Shown: positions 1-8,562, counted from the first letter of the stretch. The stretch is 64,000 nucleotides of DNA from Yoonia sp. G8-12 (GCF_038443675.1 NZ_CP151762.1:3162001-3226000), one strand, 5' to 3'. The notes: generated from the sequence alone by a model not told the origin. Made by a program: numbers and translations.

Positions 1-117
1 TGTATGGCAATTGCGCAGACAGACGATCAGTCGGGCGCAACCAGAACACCGCGTAGATCTGGATTACCGGTCGCGGCCGTTCTAGACTTTCAAGGTCGAA
101 CTGCGGATCACGTGTGA
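1..117 (+). CDS. possible C-terminal tail of an upstream gene (partial)
   Basis: The first forward frame is open from base 1 to a TGA at 115-117, giving 38 residues that end ...DFQGRTADHV. It is followed 49 bases later by the start of the dehydrogenase gene on the same strand, so it could be the end of an upstream co-directional gene. I do not recognise the sequence. An open stretch this short can occur by chance in GC-rich DNA. Confidence 0.3.
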   Translation, partial: CMAIAQTDDQSGATRTPRRSGLPVAAVLDFQGRTADHV

Positions 118-166
118 CAGATGCAGAGCTGCGATACGACATTGAAATCAAAGGGGTACGTGCCGA

Positions 167-1054
167 ATGACGAAAGAAACGATTGGTGTGGTCGGTGTTG
201 GCCTGATGGGGCAAGGAATTGCCAAGAACCTACTCGCGGCGAATTACCCGGTCACGGTGATTGCCCACCGCAACCGGGGCCCCGTCGAGAACCTCGTAGC
301 ACTTGGTGCAATCGAAGTGAGCGACCTGAAAGATATGGCGGCCGAATGTTCGATTATCCACATTTGCGCACCGGGATCGCCGCAGGTCGAAACGATTGTT
401 GGCGCGCTCTTGCCAGCGCTCAAGCCCGGCAGCGTTATCGTCGATTGTTCCACCTCTGACCCGACCTCAACCGTCGCCTTGGCAAAGTCACTTGAAGATG
501 TGGGGTGCCACATGGCCGATGCTCCGCTAGGCGGCACGCCGGTGCAGGCCGAGAACGGTGAATTGGCCACGATGATCGGCGCTGATGCAGAGGTCTTTGC
601 GCGGCTGAGGCCAGTCATCGCAAGCTGGGCCAGCGCGACCGTCCACATCGGGCCGTGCGGGGCAGGGCATAAAATGAAGCTGCTCAACAACTTCGTCTCG
701 CTTGGCTACGCCGCTCTTTACGCTGAGGCGTTGGCGCTGTCGCGCAAGGTGGGAATTTCGGTCGATCAATTCGACAGTGTCATCCGCGGGAGCCGGATGG
801 ATTGTGGTTTCTACCAAACCTTCATGGGCTATGCCGTAGAGGGCAACCGCGAGGCCCATAAGTTCACGCTGACGAACGCGCTGAAGGATTTACGCTACCT
901 AGAGGCGATGGCAGATCATGTCGCGCTGGCAAACCCTATTGGTAATGCGGTCAAAAACAGTTTCGCTCTGGCCAGCGCCGCTGGCGGCGACGGGCCAGAG
1001 GATTATGTGCCGCACCTTGTCGATTTTGTCGCGCGGCAGAACGGGCTGGATTAG
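167..1054 (+). CDS. NAD(P)-dependent beta-hydroxyacid dehydrogenase (3-hydroxyisobutyrate dehydrogenase family)
   Basis: A 295-residue cytosolic dehydrogenase of the 6-phosphogluconate/3-hydroxyisobutyrate dehydrogenase superfamily. The Rossmann dinucleotide site GVGLMG is at residues 10-15. The substrate-binding segment DAPLGGTPVQAENG is near 118-131. The catalytic lysine is Lys171 within GHKMKLLNN, the family's G-x3-K-x2-N motif. Length is normal for the family (about 290-300), so the protein looks complete. Family members oxidise or reduce 3-hydroxyisobutyrate, tartronate semialdehyde, D-glycerate or succinate semialdehyde. The sequence alone does not fix the substrate, and the neighbours give no pathway hint. 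Its stop codon TAG overlaps the TAA of the convergent PRC-barrel gene in the tetranucleotide TTAG. The ribosome binding site is weak. Confidence 0.9.
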   Translation: MTKETIGVVGVGLMGQGIAKNLLAANYPVTVIAHRNRGPVENLVALGAIEVSDLKDMAAECSIIHICAPGSPQVETIVGALLPALKPGSVIVDCSTSDPTSTVALAKSLEDVGCHMADAPLGGTPVQAENGELATMIGADAEVFARLRPVIASWASATVHIGPCGAGHKMKLLNNFVSLGYAALYAEALALSRKVGISVDQFDSVIRGSRMDCGFYQTFMGYAVEGNREAHKFTLTNALKDLRYLEAMADHVALANPIGNAVKNSFALASAAGGDGPEDYVPHLVDFVARQNGLD

Positions 1055-1725
1055 AACACGCCGTAGTAGGTGGCGACCTTATCCGCCCAGTGCCGGTCGA
1101 TGGCAGCGTTATTTTCAAGCTGTGGACTGGCGTTCAATGCTTTGGCATCGATCGCTAACACGGTCTTCGTGTCGGCATCGCCTACGGTTTCCACCAGGCT
1201 CATCGGCAGCACCCGCTGTGTTTCAGGCAATACCACGCCGGTGTCGACGGCAAGATGACTGACGGTCAGGTTCGATGTGCCCGCGATCAGGCCAATGACT
1301 TTGCCAAGGTTTTCTGCATCATGGCAGGCCGTGGAGCCAGCGACACCACTTGCCGAAAACATCTGTCCGTCGGGTGCGTTCTTTTCCAAGAACGTGGCAG
1401 CTACATCTTTGCTTGATGGTCCAAGGATCAATGAGGGTATATCGCTGAGTTGCAGCCCACCATCGAGGCCCGCTGTGTCAATCACCTCCAGGTTTGCCAC
1501 CTCGGCCTTGGTCAGTCGGAGACTTATGGTGCGATCATCGGGGTCTATTTTTCCAATTCTGTCGGCTGAAACAACAACCGTATGGTTGGACAACAAACCG
1601 CCAGTATCGACGGCAAGATATTTGATTTTCATTGTCGCGCGTTCAACGAAGACGTCCACGATGGTGGCCTTGAAGTCTTCGGCTTCGACTAAAAAACGAA
1701 AAAGATCGTTCACTGAGAACAGCAT
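1051..1725 (-). CDS. PRC-barrel-like domain protein (two repeats)
   Basis: A 224-residue protein with two PRC-barrel-like segments. One is near residues 1-85 and contains IKYLAVDTGG. The second, near 130-200, contains VSHLAVDTGVVL followed by VLPMSLVE. PRC barrels are small beta domains found in photosynthetic reaction centre H subunits, RimM and many uncharacterised stress-associated proteins. No signal peptide or membrane segment is visible, so it is probably cytosolic. A good ribosome binding site (AAGGAA) lies 7 bases before the ATG. It stands alone on its strand, convergent with the dehydrogenase and overlapping it by four bases. The domain assignment comes from recognising the LAVDTG-type repeat. 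The function is unknown. Confidence 0.75.
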   Translation of the reverse strand: MLFSVNDLFRFLVEAEDFKATIVDVFVERATMKIKYLAVDTGGLLSNHTVVVSADRIGKIDPDDRTISLRLTKAEVANLEVIDTAGLDGGLQLSDIPSLILGPSSKDVAATFLEKNAPDGQMFSASGVAGSTACHDAENLGKVIGLIAGTSNLTVSHLAVDTGVVLPETQRVLPMSLVETVGDADTKTVLAIDAKALNASPQLENNAAIDRHWADKVATYYGVF

Positions 1726-2071
1726 GAGAAATTCCTTTCATCTTGCGTTTGGGTCTATGTTTGGTCTTCCGGTCGGGCCGCCGGACTGCCACAACTTAAG
1801 CGCAGGCACCTAAACCACTGACGGGCCATCCTTCATGCAGTTTGGATGTAGACGGCTCCTGCATACTCATATCGCTTTGGCATTCCGCCCTTTTTTTTGC
1901 ATCGTTGCGCTGTGGTTGTCTTTAACGCACGCATAGTAAGACATAGGGTTTAACACCGAAAAGTCCAACTAATCGCCGGTATGTCAGCTCACCAGCTGCT
2001 GATCCCATGTGGTCTTGTCGCTGGGCCAAAGACAAAGCCCGGCAGCTTTACTGCCGAGCCAAGCCTGCGTG
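1726..2071. other. intergenic region without a gene
   Basis: About 345 bases between the start of the PRC-barrel gene and the end of the formate/nitrite-type channel, both on the minus strand. It holds the PRC gene's ribosome binding site and presumably its promoter, a T8 run near 1891, and the terminator-like hairpin listed separately. I see no convincing coding frame. Confidence 0.6.
2024..2059 (-). terminator. terminator-like hairpin after the FNT-family gene
   Basis: On the minus strand CGGCAG (2051-2056) pairs with CTGCCG (2040-2045) across a five-base loop. A further two base pairs lie beyond one mismatch. The minus strand then continues with a T-containing stretch (GGGCTTTGTCTTT). It starts about 15 bases after the stop of the FNT gene. 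The stem is short and the T tract is interrupted, so it is only a moderate candidate. Confidence 0.45.
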
Positions 2072-2887
2072 TTATTCTTTGGGGTTCTCGTCAATTTCTT
2101 CCTGAACCTGACCCCATGCCAGCATCGTGAAAACGAGCGTCCCGCCAACGACGTTGCCCGCGAGAACAGGCAGGAAGAAGGCAAAAACGGCGTCACCTGC
2201 TGTCGTGGAACCAGTGACAAGAAGAAACCACATCTCGACGGATCCGGCCACGATATGTGCAAAATCCCCTGCCGCGATCAGCCACGTGATGGCGACGATA
2301 AGCCAAAACACAGACCCCGGCGATTGCGGGATCATCCACACCAGAGCGGCCACAAGGATGCCCGCCGGAATAGCCCGCATAAACGCCGTTGCGGGATCAT
2401 ACCCAAGTGCGTGTTCAGAGAGTTCCGCGATGGCCGGCAGCAGATCTGACGGAATAGCGGGCGTGAATGCAAATAGACAGGCTGCCACCAGAGCGCCCAC
2501 GACGTTGGCCGCCAATACGATGCCCCAAAGGCGTAGAACACTGCCCAGCATTTGGGGGTTGGGCTTTGCGACAAAGGGGAACACCGTTGTTATTGTGTTC
2601 TCTGTGAACAGTTGCAAGCGGCCCAGAATAACCAGCAAGAATCCAAGGCTATAGCCAAGGTTCTCGATCAAATGGCGGCTTGGCATATCTGGTAGATAGG
2701 TACGTAGGATCGCTTCGCCGAGAACGGAAAAGCTGATCATCAGGCCCGCTGCAATGCCCGACCAGATCAATGACTTGGCAGGCCTGTCCAGCTCTTCTTC
2801 GCCTTCGCGGCGGATCACCTCGTAAATCAGGCGCGGTGCGAGGCTTGTGGCATCTTCAACCGTTTGGTTTTCTTTATGTTTCGTCAT
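2072..2887 (-). CDS. formate/nitrite transporter (FNT) family membrane protein, YfdC-like
   Basis: A 271-residue inner-membrane protein. A hydrophilic, acidic N-terminus of about 50 residues precedes six hydrophobic segments. One of these is LGYSLGFLLVILGRLQLFTE, and another contains AITWLIAAGDFAHIVAG. The arrangement fits the FNT channel fold, which moves formate, nitrite or similar small anions. The acidic N-terminus and sequence resemble the YfdC branch, whose substrate is not established. I chose the ATG at 2887 because AAAGGTGA precedes it. A possible upstream start at 2908 would put that ribosome site inside the gene. It is monocistronic, with a hairpin after the stop. Both gene neighbours are functionally unrelated. 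Confidence 0.85.
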   Translation of the reverse strand: MTKHKENQTVEDATSLAPRLIYEVIRREGEEELDRPAKSLIWSGIAAGLMISFSVLGEAILRTYLPDMPSRHLIENLGYSLGFLLVILGRLQLFTENTITTVFPFVAKPNPQMLGSVLRLWGIVLAANVVGALVAACLFAFTPAIPSDLLPAIAELSEHALGYDPATAFMRAIPAGILVAALVWMIPQSPGSVFWLIVAITWLIAAGDFAHIVAGSVEMWFLLVTGSTTAGDAVFAFFLPVLAGNVVGGTLVFTMLAWGQVQEEIDENPKE

Positions 2888-3016
2888 GAAATCACCTTTT
2901 CTTTGCATAAGATCTAGCTGACATCAGGCAAACTTCAAAGAACTGGCGCAGGGCAGGGGCAATCGCAGATGCACGCAAAGGACCAATGCAATTAACGTTT
3001 TATCCGATTTTCGATC

Positions 3017-3202
3017 TCATCGTGCAGCAGAAAGCGCTTCCTGAAAGACCTCTCGATCACCGATATGATTGGCGAGAATGAGGATCAACCGCGCATTGAA
3101 GGCGGCACTTTCATCGTCTGTTTTTTCGTTATGTGCTGCAATGAGATCTGCGTAGAAATCATCAGGTTCAGCAATATTAGGGTCTGTATTCAGTCGCTTC
3201 AT
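3017..3202 (-). CDS. DUF2783 domain protein
   Basis: A 61-residue protein that matches the small DUF2783 family: PDDFYADLIAAHNEKTDDES followed by FNARLILILANHIGDREV. The family is known mainly as a short gene beside FAD-dependent aromatic hydroxylases in Alpha- and Betaproteobacteria, and its molecular function is unknown. Here its start overlaps the stop of the FAD monooxygenase gene by four bases, so translation is probably coupled. It is the last gene of the homogentisate operon. No signal peptide or metal-binding motif is visible. A helper role for the monooxygenase is only an inference from this conserved neighbourhood. Confidence 0.85.
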   Translation of the reverse strand: MKRLNTDPNIAEPDDFYADLIAAHNEKTDDESAAFNARLILILANHIGDREVFQEALSAAR

Positions 3203-4830
3203 GACATGTCCTTTCCGCAGGCTTTCAGAAGAGCGGCGCGTAGTGCATCTGCATCATAGCCGGGCCATCGCGCTGCGACGTGTTGGTCTGGCCGAATGAG
3301 GTAAACGGCGTTTGGGGCATCGCCCAGATATCGTTCTGCAAGAGCGCCGGTTGCATCATCGGACGACAACACAGTGATCCCATCAACAGAAATACCATCC
3401 ACCGTGATTTGATCCGGCACAGCAGTGTTAATCGCTAGCAGGACAAACCGATCACCGAGCCGGTCCAGCAGATGCCCCATGGCAAGAGGCGCGTCCGTGC
3501 ACGCACTGCCAATGCGGGTTCGCTGGGGGCCGCCTACCAGCGCATCGGGCCCGTTCAACGGTGACGTGTTGTAGATGCAGGGCACCGAAAGACGGCCGGA
3601 ATTCACCAGCGGACGCGCGAATGCGTATTTTTCCGCCAAGTCGAGCACCGCATTGCGAAACAAATGGCTCGTTTTCGATTTGGGCGAGATAAAGTCCGTT
3701 GCACGGGTCGAATTCAGGATATTTCCGTCTGCGCCATGAACGCGTTCGTCGTTGTAGCTATCCAATAGACCATCAGGAGCCAGCCCGTTGATCACCATGC
3801 CCAACTTCCACCCCAAATTATCCACATCCTGTATGCCAGAATTTGCGCCGCGCGCGCCGAAAGGCGATACTTGATGCGCGCTATCGCCCGCAAAAAGCAC
3901 AAGATTGTGGCGGAATTTCTGCATCCTGCGGCATTGGAATGTATAGATCGAGGACCAGACAATCTCATAGTCAACGTCAACGCCCAACATCGCGTCCAGA
4001 CGCTTGCGGATGTTGTGTTCTTTCAATTCCGCGTCCCGATCCACATCCCAACCGATCTGGAAATCGACCCGCCAGATATCGTCGGGCTGTTTGTGCAGTA
4101 ATGTCGAGGCACCGGATTTGAACCATGGCTCGAACCAGAACCACCGCTCGGTCGGGAAGCTGGTAGATATCATCTTGATATCGGCAATCAGAAAGCTGTC
4201 TTGAAAGACCCGCCCTTTGAAATCCAGCCCCATCATGGTCCGCAAAGGTGAGTTGGCACCATCGCAACCGACGACCCAATCAGCCTTGATCTGATAGGGC
4301 CCATCGGGGGTGGTGATGTCTAAAACCACATGGTCGTCAAAAATCTGAACCGCATCGACGCGGTTTTTGCCCCGAATTTCAATCGGTGCGCCCTTTTTCT
4401 GTTCTGCCACGATTTGCTCGAAAATGAACTTTTCAAAGTAAGGTTGTGGTAGGTTGATGAACGCTGGATTGGCGTGTCCGTCCTCTGGTAGAAGGTTGAA
4501 TTCAAAGACCTCGCGGTCATTCTGAAATACCTTGCCAACATTCCAGACAATGCCTTTTTCAAGCATCGGCCCGCTACAGCCATAACGCGCCGCGATATCA
4601 AGTGTGCGTTTGGCAAAGCAGATCGCCCTGCTGCCTTGACCGATGCCTTCATGATCGTCGAGCACCACGACCGGCACGCCCTGACGGCCAAGATCAAGAG
4701 CCGTTGCAAGGCCAATCGGGCCACCCCCGATCACGACCACCGGATGGTGGGGCGTTTCGACGGCATCCTGATCGGCGTGGCGCTGATAAGGGTAAAGCTT
4801 GAAGGCGAGAGAATAGCGATCGTGTAGCAT
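3199..4830 (-). CDS. FAD-dependent aromatic monooxygenase (MhpA/PheA-like)
   Basis: A 543-residue class A flavoprotein hydroxylase. The N-terminal FAD site GGGPIGLATALDLG starts near residue 34. The family's DG motif (WVVGCDGANSPLR) lies near residue 190. The second FAD motif, LFAGDSAHQVSPFGARGANS, lies near 310, and a C-terminal thioredoxin-like domain follows. Relatives hydroxylate phenolic rings using NAD(P)H and O2, for example 3-(3-hydroxyphenyl)propionate or phenol. Sitting in an operon with hmgA and fahA, it may convert a hydroxyphenylacetate-type compound to homogentisate, but that is inferred. A sequence of 28 bases separates it from the upstream metallo-beta-lactamase-fold gene, and it overlaps DUF2783 downstream. 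Confidence 0.88.
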   Translation of the reverse strand: MLHDRYSLAFKLYPYQRHADQDAVETPHHPVVVIGGGPIGLATALDLGRQGVPVVVLDDHEGIGQGSRAICFAKRTLDIAARYGCSGPMLEKGIVWNVGKVFQNDREVFEFNLLPEDGHANPAFINLPQPYFEKFIFEQIVAEQKKGAPIEIRGKNRVDAVQIFDDHVVLDITTPDGPYQIKADWVVGCDGANSPLRTMMGLDFKGRVFQDSFLIADIKMISTSFPTERWFWFEPWFKSGASTLLHKQPDDIWRVDFQIGWDVDRDAELKEHNIRKRLDAMLGVDVDYEIVWSSIYTFQCRRMQKFRHNLVLFAGDSAHQVSPFGARGANSGIQDVDNLGWKLGMVINGLAPDGLLDSYNDERVHGADGNILNSTRATDFISPKSKTSHLFRNAVLDLAEKYAFARPLVNSGRLSVPCIYNTSPLNGPDALVGGPQRTRIGSACTDAPLAMGHLLDRLGDRFVLLAINTAVPDQITVDGISVDGITVLSSDDATGALAERYLGDAPNAVYLIRPDQHVAARWPGYDADALRAALLKACGKDMS

Positions 4831-4858
4831 TTCATCCTTGCGTTAAAAGGTTGGGCAG

Positions 4859-5809
4859 TCAGCCTTGCAGCTCTTCCCACATTTCTAGGTCCCGTTTGTC
4901 GGTCCAAATGCGCGGATGGGCGATACCGCGGGCCTCATCGTAGGCGCGGGATACATTGAAGGGCAGGCAATGTTCGTAGATGGCATAATCCGCAAACTTT
5001 GGATCACATGCGGCGCGCACGGCGTCCCATGCTTCTTTCAGCGATCCCCCACGCGCCGCAACGCGGGCAGCGGGACGATAAGTGCTTTCAACAAAATCCC
5101 GGGTGCTTTGGATGGCGCGGTTTACGGCGTCCTTGCCGATCAGCGCACCCCCACGGCCGGGCGCGATGGCATCAACATCATAGGCAAGGATATTGTCGAG
5201 CGTTTTGCCCCAATCTGCGAAATATCCGTCGCCGCAATAACAGGCGGAATGGTCTTCAACGATATCGCCGGTAAACATCACGTTCTGGTCGGGCACATGG
5301 ATGATGGCATCACCCGCCGTATGCGCGCGCCCGATGTGTTTGATATCCACACGGCGGTTGCCTAGATAGACGGTCATGCTGTTGCTGAAAGTTGCTGTCG
5401 GCCAGGTCAGTCCGGGGATCGATTCATGGCCTTCAAACAGACGTGGGAACCTCTGGAATTCGCTGTCCCAGTCTTCTTGCCCGCGCTCGGCGACCATACC
5501 GCGTGCCGCGTCTGACATGATGATATTGTCCGCGCGATAGGCCGACGCCCCCAGAACACGCACCGCATGATAATGGGTCAGGACAACATGGCTGATCGGT
5601 TTGTCCGTGACGCTGCGCACCCGTTCGATGACCTTTTCGGCCAACCGCGGGGTGGCCTGTGCCTCTACGATCATCACCGTTTCATCACCGATAATCACAC
5701 CAGAGTTCGGATCGCCCTCTGCGGTGAAAGCATAGAGCCCCTCACCAACCTCATCGAAGGTGATTTTCTTTTCCGACATGTCGCCTTGGGATGCGAATGC
5801 TTTTGCCAT
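4859..5809 (-). CDS. metallo-beta-lactamase-fold protein with altered metal ligands
   Basis: A 316-residue MBL-fold protein. The fold is recognisable from THYH at residues 78-81, the GRAHTAGDAIIH segment (His163, Asp167) and FTGDI (Asp182). The usual HxHxDH motif reads HYHAVR at 79-84, so both the Asp and the third His are missing. The late PGHG-type motif reads PGRGG, with Arg219 in place of His. The second metal site therefore looks lost. Family members hydrolyse thioesters, lactones or similar bonds. This one may be a single-metal enzyme or a non-hydrolytic binder. It lies between fahA and the FAD monooxygenase, so it probably acts on a pathway intermediate. A strong AAGGAG ribosome site supports the start. 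Confidence 0.85.
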   Translation of the reverse strand: MAKAFASQGDMSEKKITFDEVGEGLYAFTAEGDPNSGVIIGDETVMIVEAQATPRLAEKVIERVRSVTDKPISHVVLTHYHAVRVLGASAYRADNIIMSDAARGMVAERGQEDWDSEFQRFPRLFEGHESIPGLTWPTATFSNSMTVYLGNRRVDIKHIGRAHTAGDAIIHVPDQNVMFTGDIVEDHSACYCGDGYFADWGKTLDNILAYDVDAIAPGRGGALIGKDAVNRAIQSTRDFVESTYRPAARVAARGGSLKEAWDAVRAACDPKFADYAIYEHCLPFNVSRAYDEARGIAHPRIWTDKRDLEMWEELQG

Positions 5810-5821
5810 GATGGGCTCCTT

Positions 5822-7078
5822 TTAGCGGGTGTATGGGTTTTCAAGGGCGGGAAGGACCGTGCCGACGCAGGGGCCAAAGCCGACGGTAAATCCGTCGCCA
5901 TCGGCGTTCCCGGACAGCGCCAATGTATCGCCATCTGCGATAAAGCTGCGTGTAGTGCCATCGGTCAGAGTGATCGGCTCCTGACCACCCCAGCTCATTT
6001 CCAGCAGTGAACCGCGCTGGTGCTTTTCCGGGCCGGAAATCGTGCCAGAGCCAAGCAGATCACCGACACGCATCGGCCCACCGGCGGTTGTATGATGGGC
6101 AAGCTGCTGTGCTGCAGAATAGTAGAGTTCGGTGGCGTTCGTACTGGCGATAGTGCTGGGATGTTCGCCTTGCGGCGTCAGCCTCACATCCAACGTGATA
6201 TTATAGAACATCGGCCCGCAATCCTTGAGGTGATCAAGCAGTGCCACATCACGCGCAGGCGCATCACGTCGGAAGGGCGCAAGCGCTGCGGCTGTCACAA
6301 TCCACGGGCTGATGGTGGTGGCCGTTGCTTTGGCCTGAAACGGCCCTAGCGGCTGGTATTCCCATGCCTGAATATCGCGGGCGGACCAGTCGTTCAGCAG
6401 GACATAGCCAAAGATGTTGTCAAAGGCCTCTTGCACGGTGATCGGCCCCGCGCTGGGCGTGCCGACAATCGCGCCGATCTCAAGCTCGATATCGAACCGT
6501 GCGCTGGGCGCGAAGCGCGGCTTGTCATCCTCTGGCCCCTTCAGCTGACCCCAAGGGCGGCGAATATCGGTCCCCGAGACGACAACGGAAGATGCACGCC
6601 CGTTATAGCCGATGGGCATATGCAGCCAGTTTGGCGGCAGCGCATTTTCAGCGCCGCGAAACATGGTGCCGACATTGGTGGCATGATGACGGCCTGCGTA
6701 AAAATCGGTGTATTCCGCCACGGTGATCGGCATGTGCATCTGCACATCCGCCGCAGCAACGAGGTAGGGTTCGATATCTTGCTGCGTGGATGACCCTTCG
6801 GCCAACATACCCGTCAACGTGGCGCGCAAATCGGCCCAAGCCGCCGGTCCCAAGGCCATAAAGGCGTTCCATGAGTGTGCCTGAAACACGGGCGCTTGCG
6901 GCAGTTTCAGCAAGCCATCCGCCTCCATTGTCGTCACATCAAGGATCATATCGCCTATCGCCACGCCACAGTGCGGCATGCCGCCACCAGTCGAAAAAAC
7001 GCCATAGGGCAGGTTATTGAGCGGAAAAGGATGATCCGCCGCATTCGCAGATGCCACCCAAGAGCGTTTCAGCGACAT
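5822..7078 (-). CDS. fahA: fumarylacetoacetase
   Basis: A 418-residue full-length fumarylacetoacetate hydrolase, which splits fumarylacetoacetate into fumarate and acetoacetate in the last step of tyrosine/homogentisate breakdown. The N-terminal domain ends near residue 120. The catalytic domain carries the metal and catalytic segments YTDFYAGRHHATNVG, IELEIGAIVG and LLNDWSARDIQAWEYQPLGP, as in eukaryotic-type FAH enzymes of similar length (about 420). It lies 34 bases after hmgA and 12 bases before the MBL-fold gene, so the three are very likely one transcript. I see no maleylacetoacetate isomerase gene in the window. The preceding or following genes do not supply one, so the isomerisation step must be encoded elsewhere or occur with glutathione. 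Confidence 0.96.
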   Translation of the reverse strand: MSLKRSWVASANAADHPFPLNNLPYGVFSTGGGMPHCGVAIGDMILDVTTMEADGLLKLPQAPVFQAHSWNAFMALGPAAWADLRATLTGMLAEGSSTQQDIEPYLVAAADVQMHMPITVAEYTDFYAGRHHATNVGTMFRGAENALPPNWLHMPIGYNGRASSVVVSGTDIRRPWGQLKGPEDDKPRFAPSARFDIELEIGAIVGTPSAGPITVQEAFDNIFGYVLLNDWSARDIQAWEYQPLGPFQAKATATTISPWIVTAAALAPFRRDAPARDVALLDHLKDCGPMFYNITLDVRLTPQGEHPSTIASTNATELYYSAAQQLAHHTTAGGPMRVGDLLGSGTISGPEKHQRGSLLEMSWGGQEPITLTDGTTRSFIADGDTLALSGNADGDGFTVGFGPCVGTVLPALENPYTR

Positions 7079-7112
7079 GTTTTGATCCCTTGTGGCTTGC
7101 GCAACAGACTAG

Positions 7113-8474
7113 TCATTTCTTGCCGGGCGTGCCGTCGAACTTTTTCTCGATGTCTTCCCAGCAGTCGATGTAATCGTCCTGCAGGGGCGCTTCTTTGGCG
7201 GCGAAATGGGTCAAATGCTGGGGAAAGCGGGTCTCGAACATGAACGACATTGTGTTGTCCAGCTTTTCCGCTTTCAGGTCTGCGTTGCTGGCCCCCTCAA
7301 AGGCGTTCTTATCGGGGCCATGGGGCAACATCATATTGTGCAGGCTGATCCCGCCGGGGACAAAGCCTTTGGGCTTTGCGTCATATTGGCCGTAAATATT
7401 GCCCATCAATTCGGACATGATGTTCCTGTGGTACCACGGCGGGCGGAACGTATCCTCGGCCACCATCCAGCGTTCGCGGAACAGGACGAAATCGATATTT
7501 GCCGTGCCGGGCTGGCCAGATGGGGCGGTCAAAACCGTAAAGATCGACGGATCAGGGTGATCGAACAGGATCGCGCCAACAGGGCAATAGGTGCGCAGAT
7601 CGTATTTCACTGGCGCGTAGTTGCCGTGCCATGCGACCACATCCAAAGGAGAATGCCCGATTTCGGTTCTATGGAACTGACCGCACCATTTCACCGTCAC
7701 AGTTGAGGGCAACTCTCGGTCCTCGAAAGCGGCAACCGGCGTTTTGAAATCGCGAGGGTTCGCCATGCAATTTGCGCCAATTGGCCCACGACCGGGCAAT
7801 TCAAATTTCTGACCGTAGTTTTCGCAGACAAATCCGCGCACGGGGCCCTCAATCACCTCGACACGAAATAGCAGTCCGCGCGGAATGATCGCGATCTCTT
7901 TGGGCTCCAGATCAATAATCCCGAGTTCGGTGCAGATGCGCAGCAACCCTTGTTGTGGGACGATGAGCAATTCGGAATCAGCGCAATAAAAGTAGTCATC
8001 AATCATTGATGACGTCGCGACATACACATGCGTCGCCATGCCTACCTGCGTATTCACATTGCCCGCTGTGGTCATTGTGCGCATGCCGGTGATGAACGTC
8101 AGGTCCTCTGCCGCATGCGGGATAGGATCCCAACGGTATTGGCCCAGACTGATCACGTCCGGGTCGATATTGGGCGCGGATTTCCAATAGGGCAGTTCGA
8201 TCTTTTCGTAGCGTTTACTGTGCTTGACGGATGGGCGAATGCGGTAGCACCACGTGCGTTCGTTTTGATGGCTCGGCGCTGTAAACGCAGTACCCGAGAG
8301 TTGCTCACCATAAAGGCCATAGTTGCATTTCTGCGGGCTGTTCATGCCTTGGGGCAGGGCATCGGGCAGGGCCTCAGTTTCGAAATCATTTCCAAAACCG
8401 GACATATATCCTGCATGCCGCCCACCGGTAGTCGGAGCGGTGGTCATGCGGCTTGGCTGTGCGTGTGTGTTCAT
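7113..8474 (-). CDS. hmgA: homogentisate 1,2-dioxygenase
   Basis: A 453-residue cytosolic non-heme iron dioxygenase that opens the homogentisate ring to give maleylacetoacetate. The N-terminus contains the family hallmark YMSGFGNDFETEALPDALPQ followed by GMNSPQ. Further signatures are YGLYGEQLSGTAFTAP, the WHGNYAPVKYDL segment and PPWYHRNIMSELMG, which includes iron-binding histidines. The length fits bacterial and eukaryotic HgmA. It is the first gene of a minus-strand operon (hmgA, fahA, MBL-fold, FAD monooxygenase, DUF2783). It faces a MarR gene across 127 bases that hold two operator-like repeats, so control by that MarR protein is likely. Confidence 0.97.
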   Translation of the reverse strand: MNTHAQPSRMTTAPTTGGRHAGYMSGFGNDFETEALPDALPQGMNSPQKCNYGLYGEQLSGTAFTAPSHQNERTWCYRIRPSVKHSKRYEKIELPYWKSAPNIDPDVISLGQYRWDPIPHAAEDLTFITGMRTMTTAGNVNTQVGMATHVYVATSSMIDDYFYCADSELLIVPQQGLLRICTELGIIDLEPKEIAIIPRGLLFRVEVIEGPVRGFVCENYGQKFELPGRGPIGANCMANPRDFKTPVAAFEDRELPSTVTVKWCGQFHRTEIGHSPLDVVAWHGNYAPVKYDLRTYCPVGAILFDHPDPSIFTVLTAPSGQPGTANIDFVLFRERWMVAEDTFRPPWYHRNIMSELMGNIYGQYDAKPKGFVPGGISLHNMMLPHGPDKNAFEGASNADLKAEKLDNTMSFMFETRFPQHLTHFAAKEAPLQDDYIDCWEDIEKKFDGTPGKK

Positions 8475-8519
8475 AACGCTTTCCTCAACGGGCAGACATT
8501 CTTGCAGACATAAGCATTT

Positions 8520-8533
8520 GTTGAATCTGCAAA
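8520..8533. promoter_or_regulatory. operator-like site 1 in the hmgA/marR divergent promoter
   Basis: GTTGAATCTGCAAA is an imperfect copy (10 of 14 bases) of the palindrome at 8549-8562 and has the same TTG...TGCAA half-sites. The two centres are 29 bases apart, close to three helical turns. It lies 46 bases upstream of hmgA. MarR proteins bind palindromes of this size, so it is a plausible second binding site. Confidence 0.45.
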
Positions 8534-8548
8534 GACGTCAATAAGTTT

Positions 8549-8562
8549 GTTGCATTTGCAAC
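8549..8562. promoter_or_regulatory. MarR-type operator palindrome
   Basis: GTTGCA-TT-TGCAAC is a perfect inverted repeat with six-base arms and a two-base centre, in the 127-base gap between the divergent hmgA and marR genes. Its position suits autoregulation of the MarR gene and repression of the homogentisate operon. The assignment rests on symmetry, position and the related copy at 8520-8533. Confidence 0.6.

Noticed and set aside
2009..2449. Forward frames of 146 and 175 codons over the FNT gene
   Set aside because: They lie opposite a full-length membrane protein gene with the expected ribosome site and are shadows of its codon bias.
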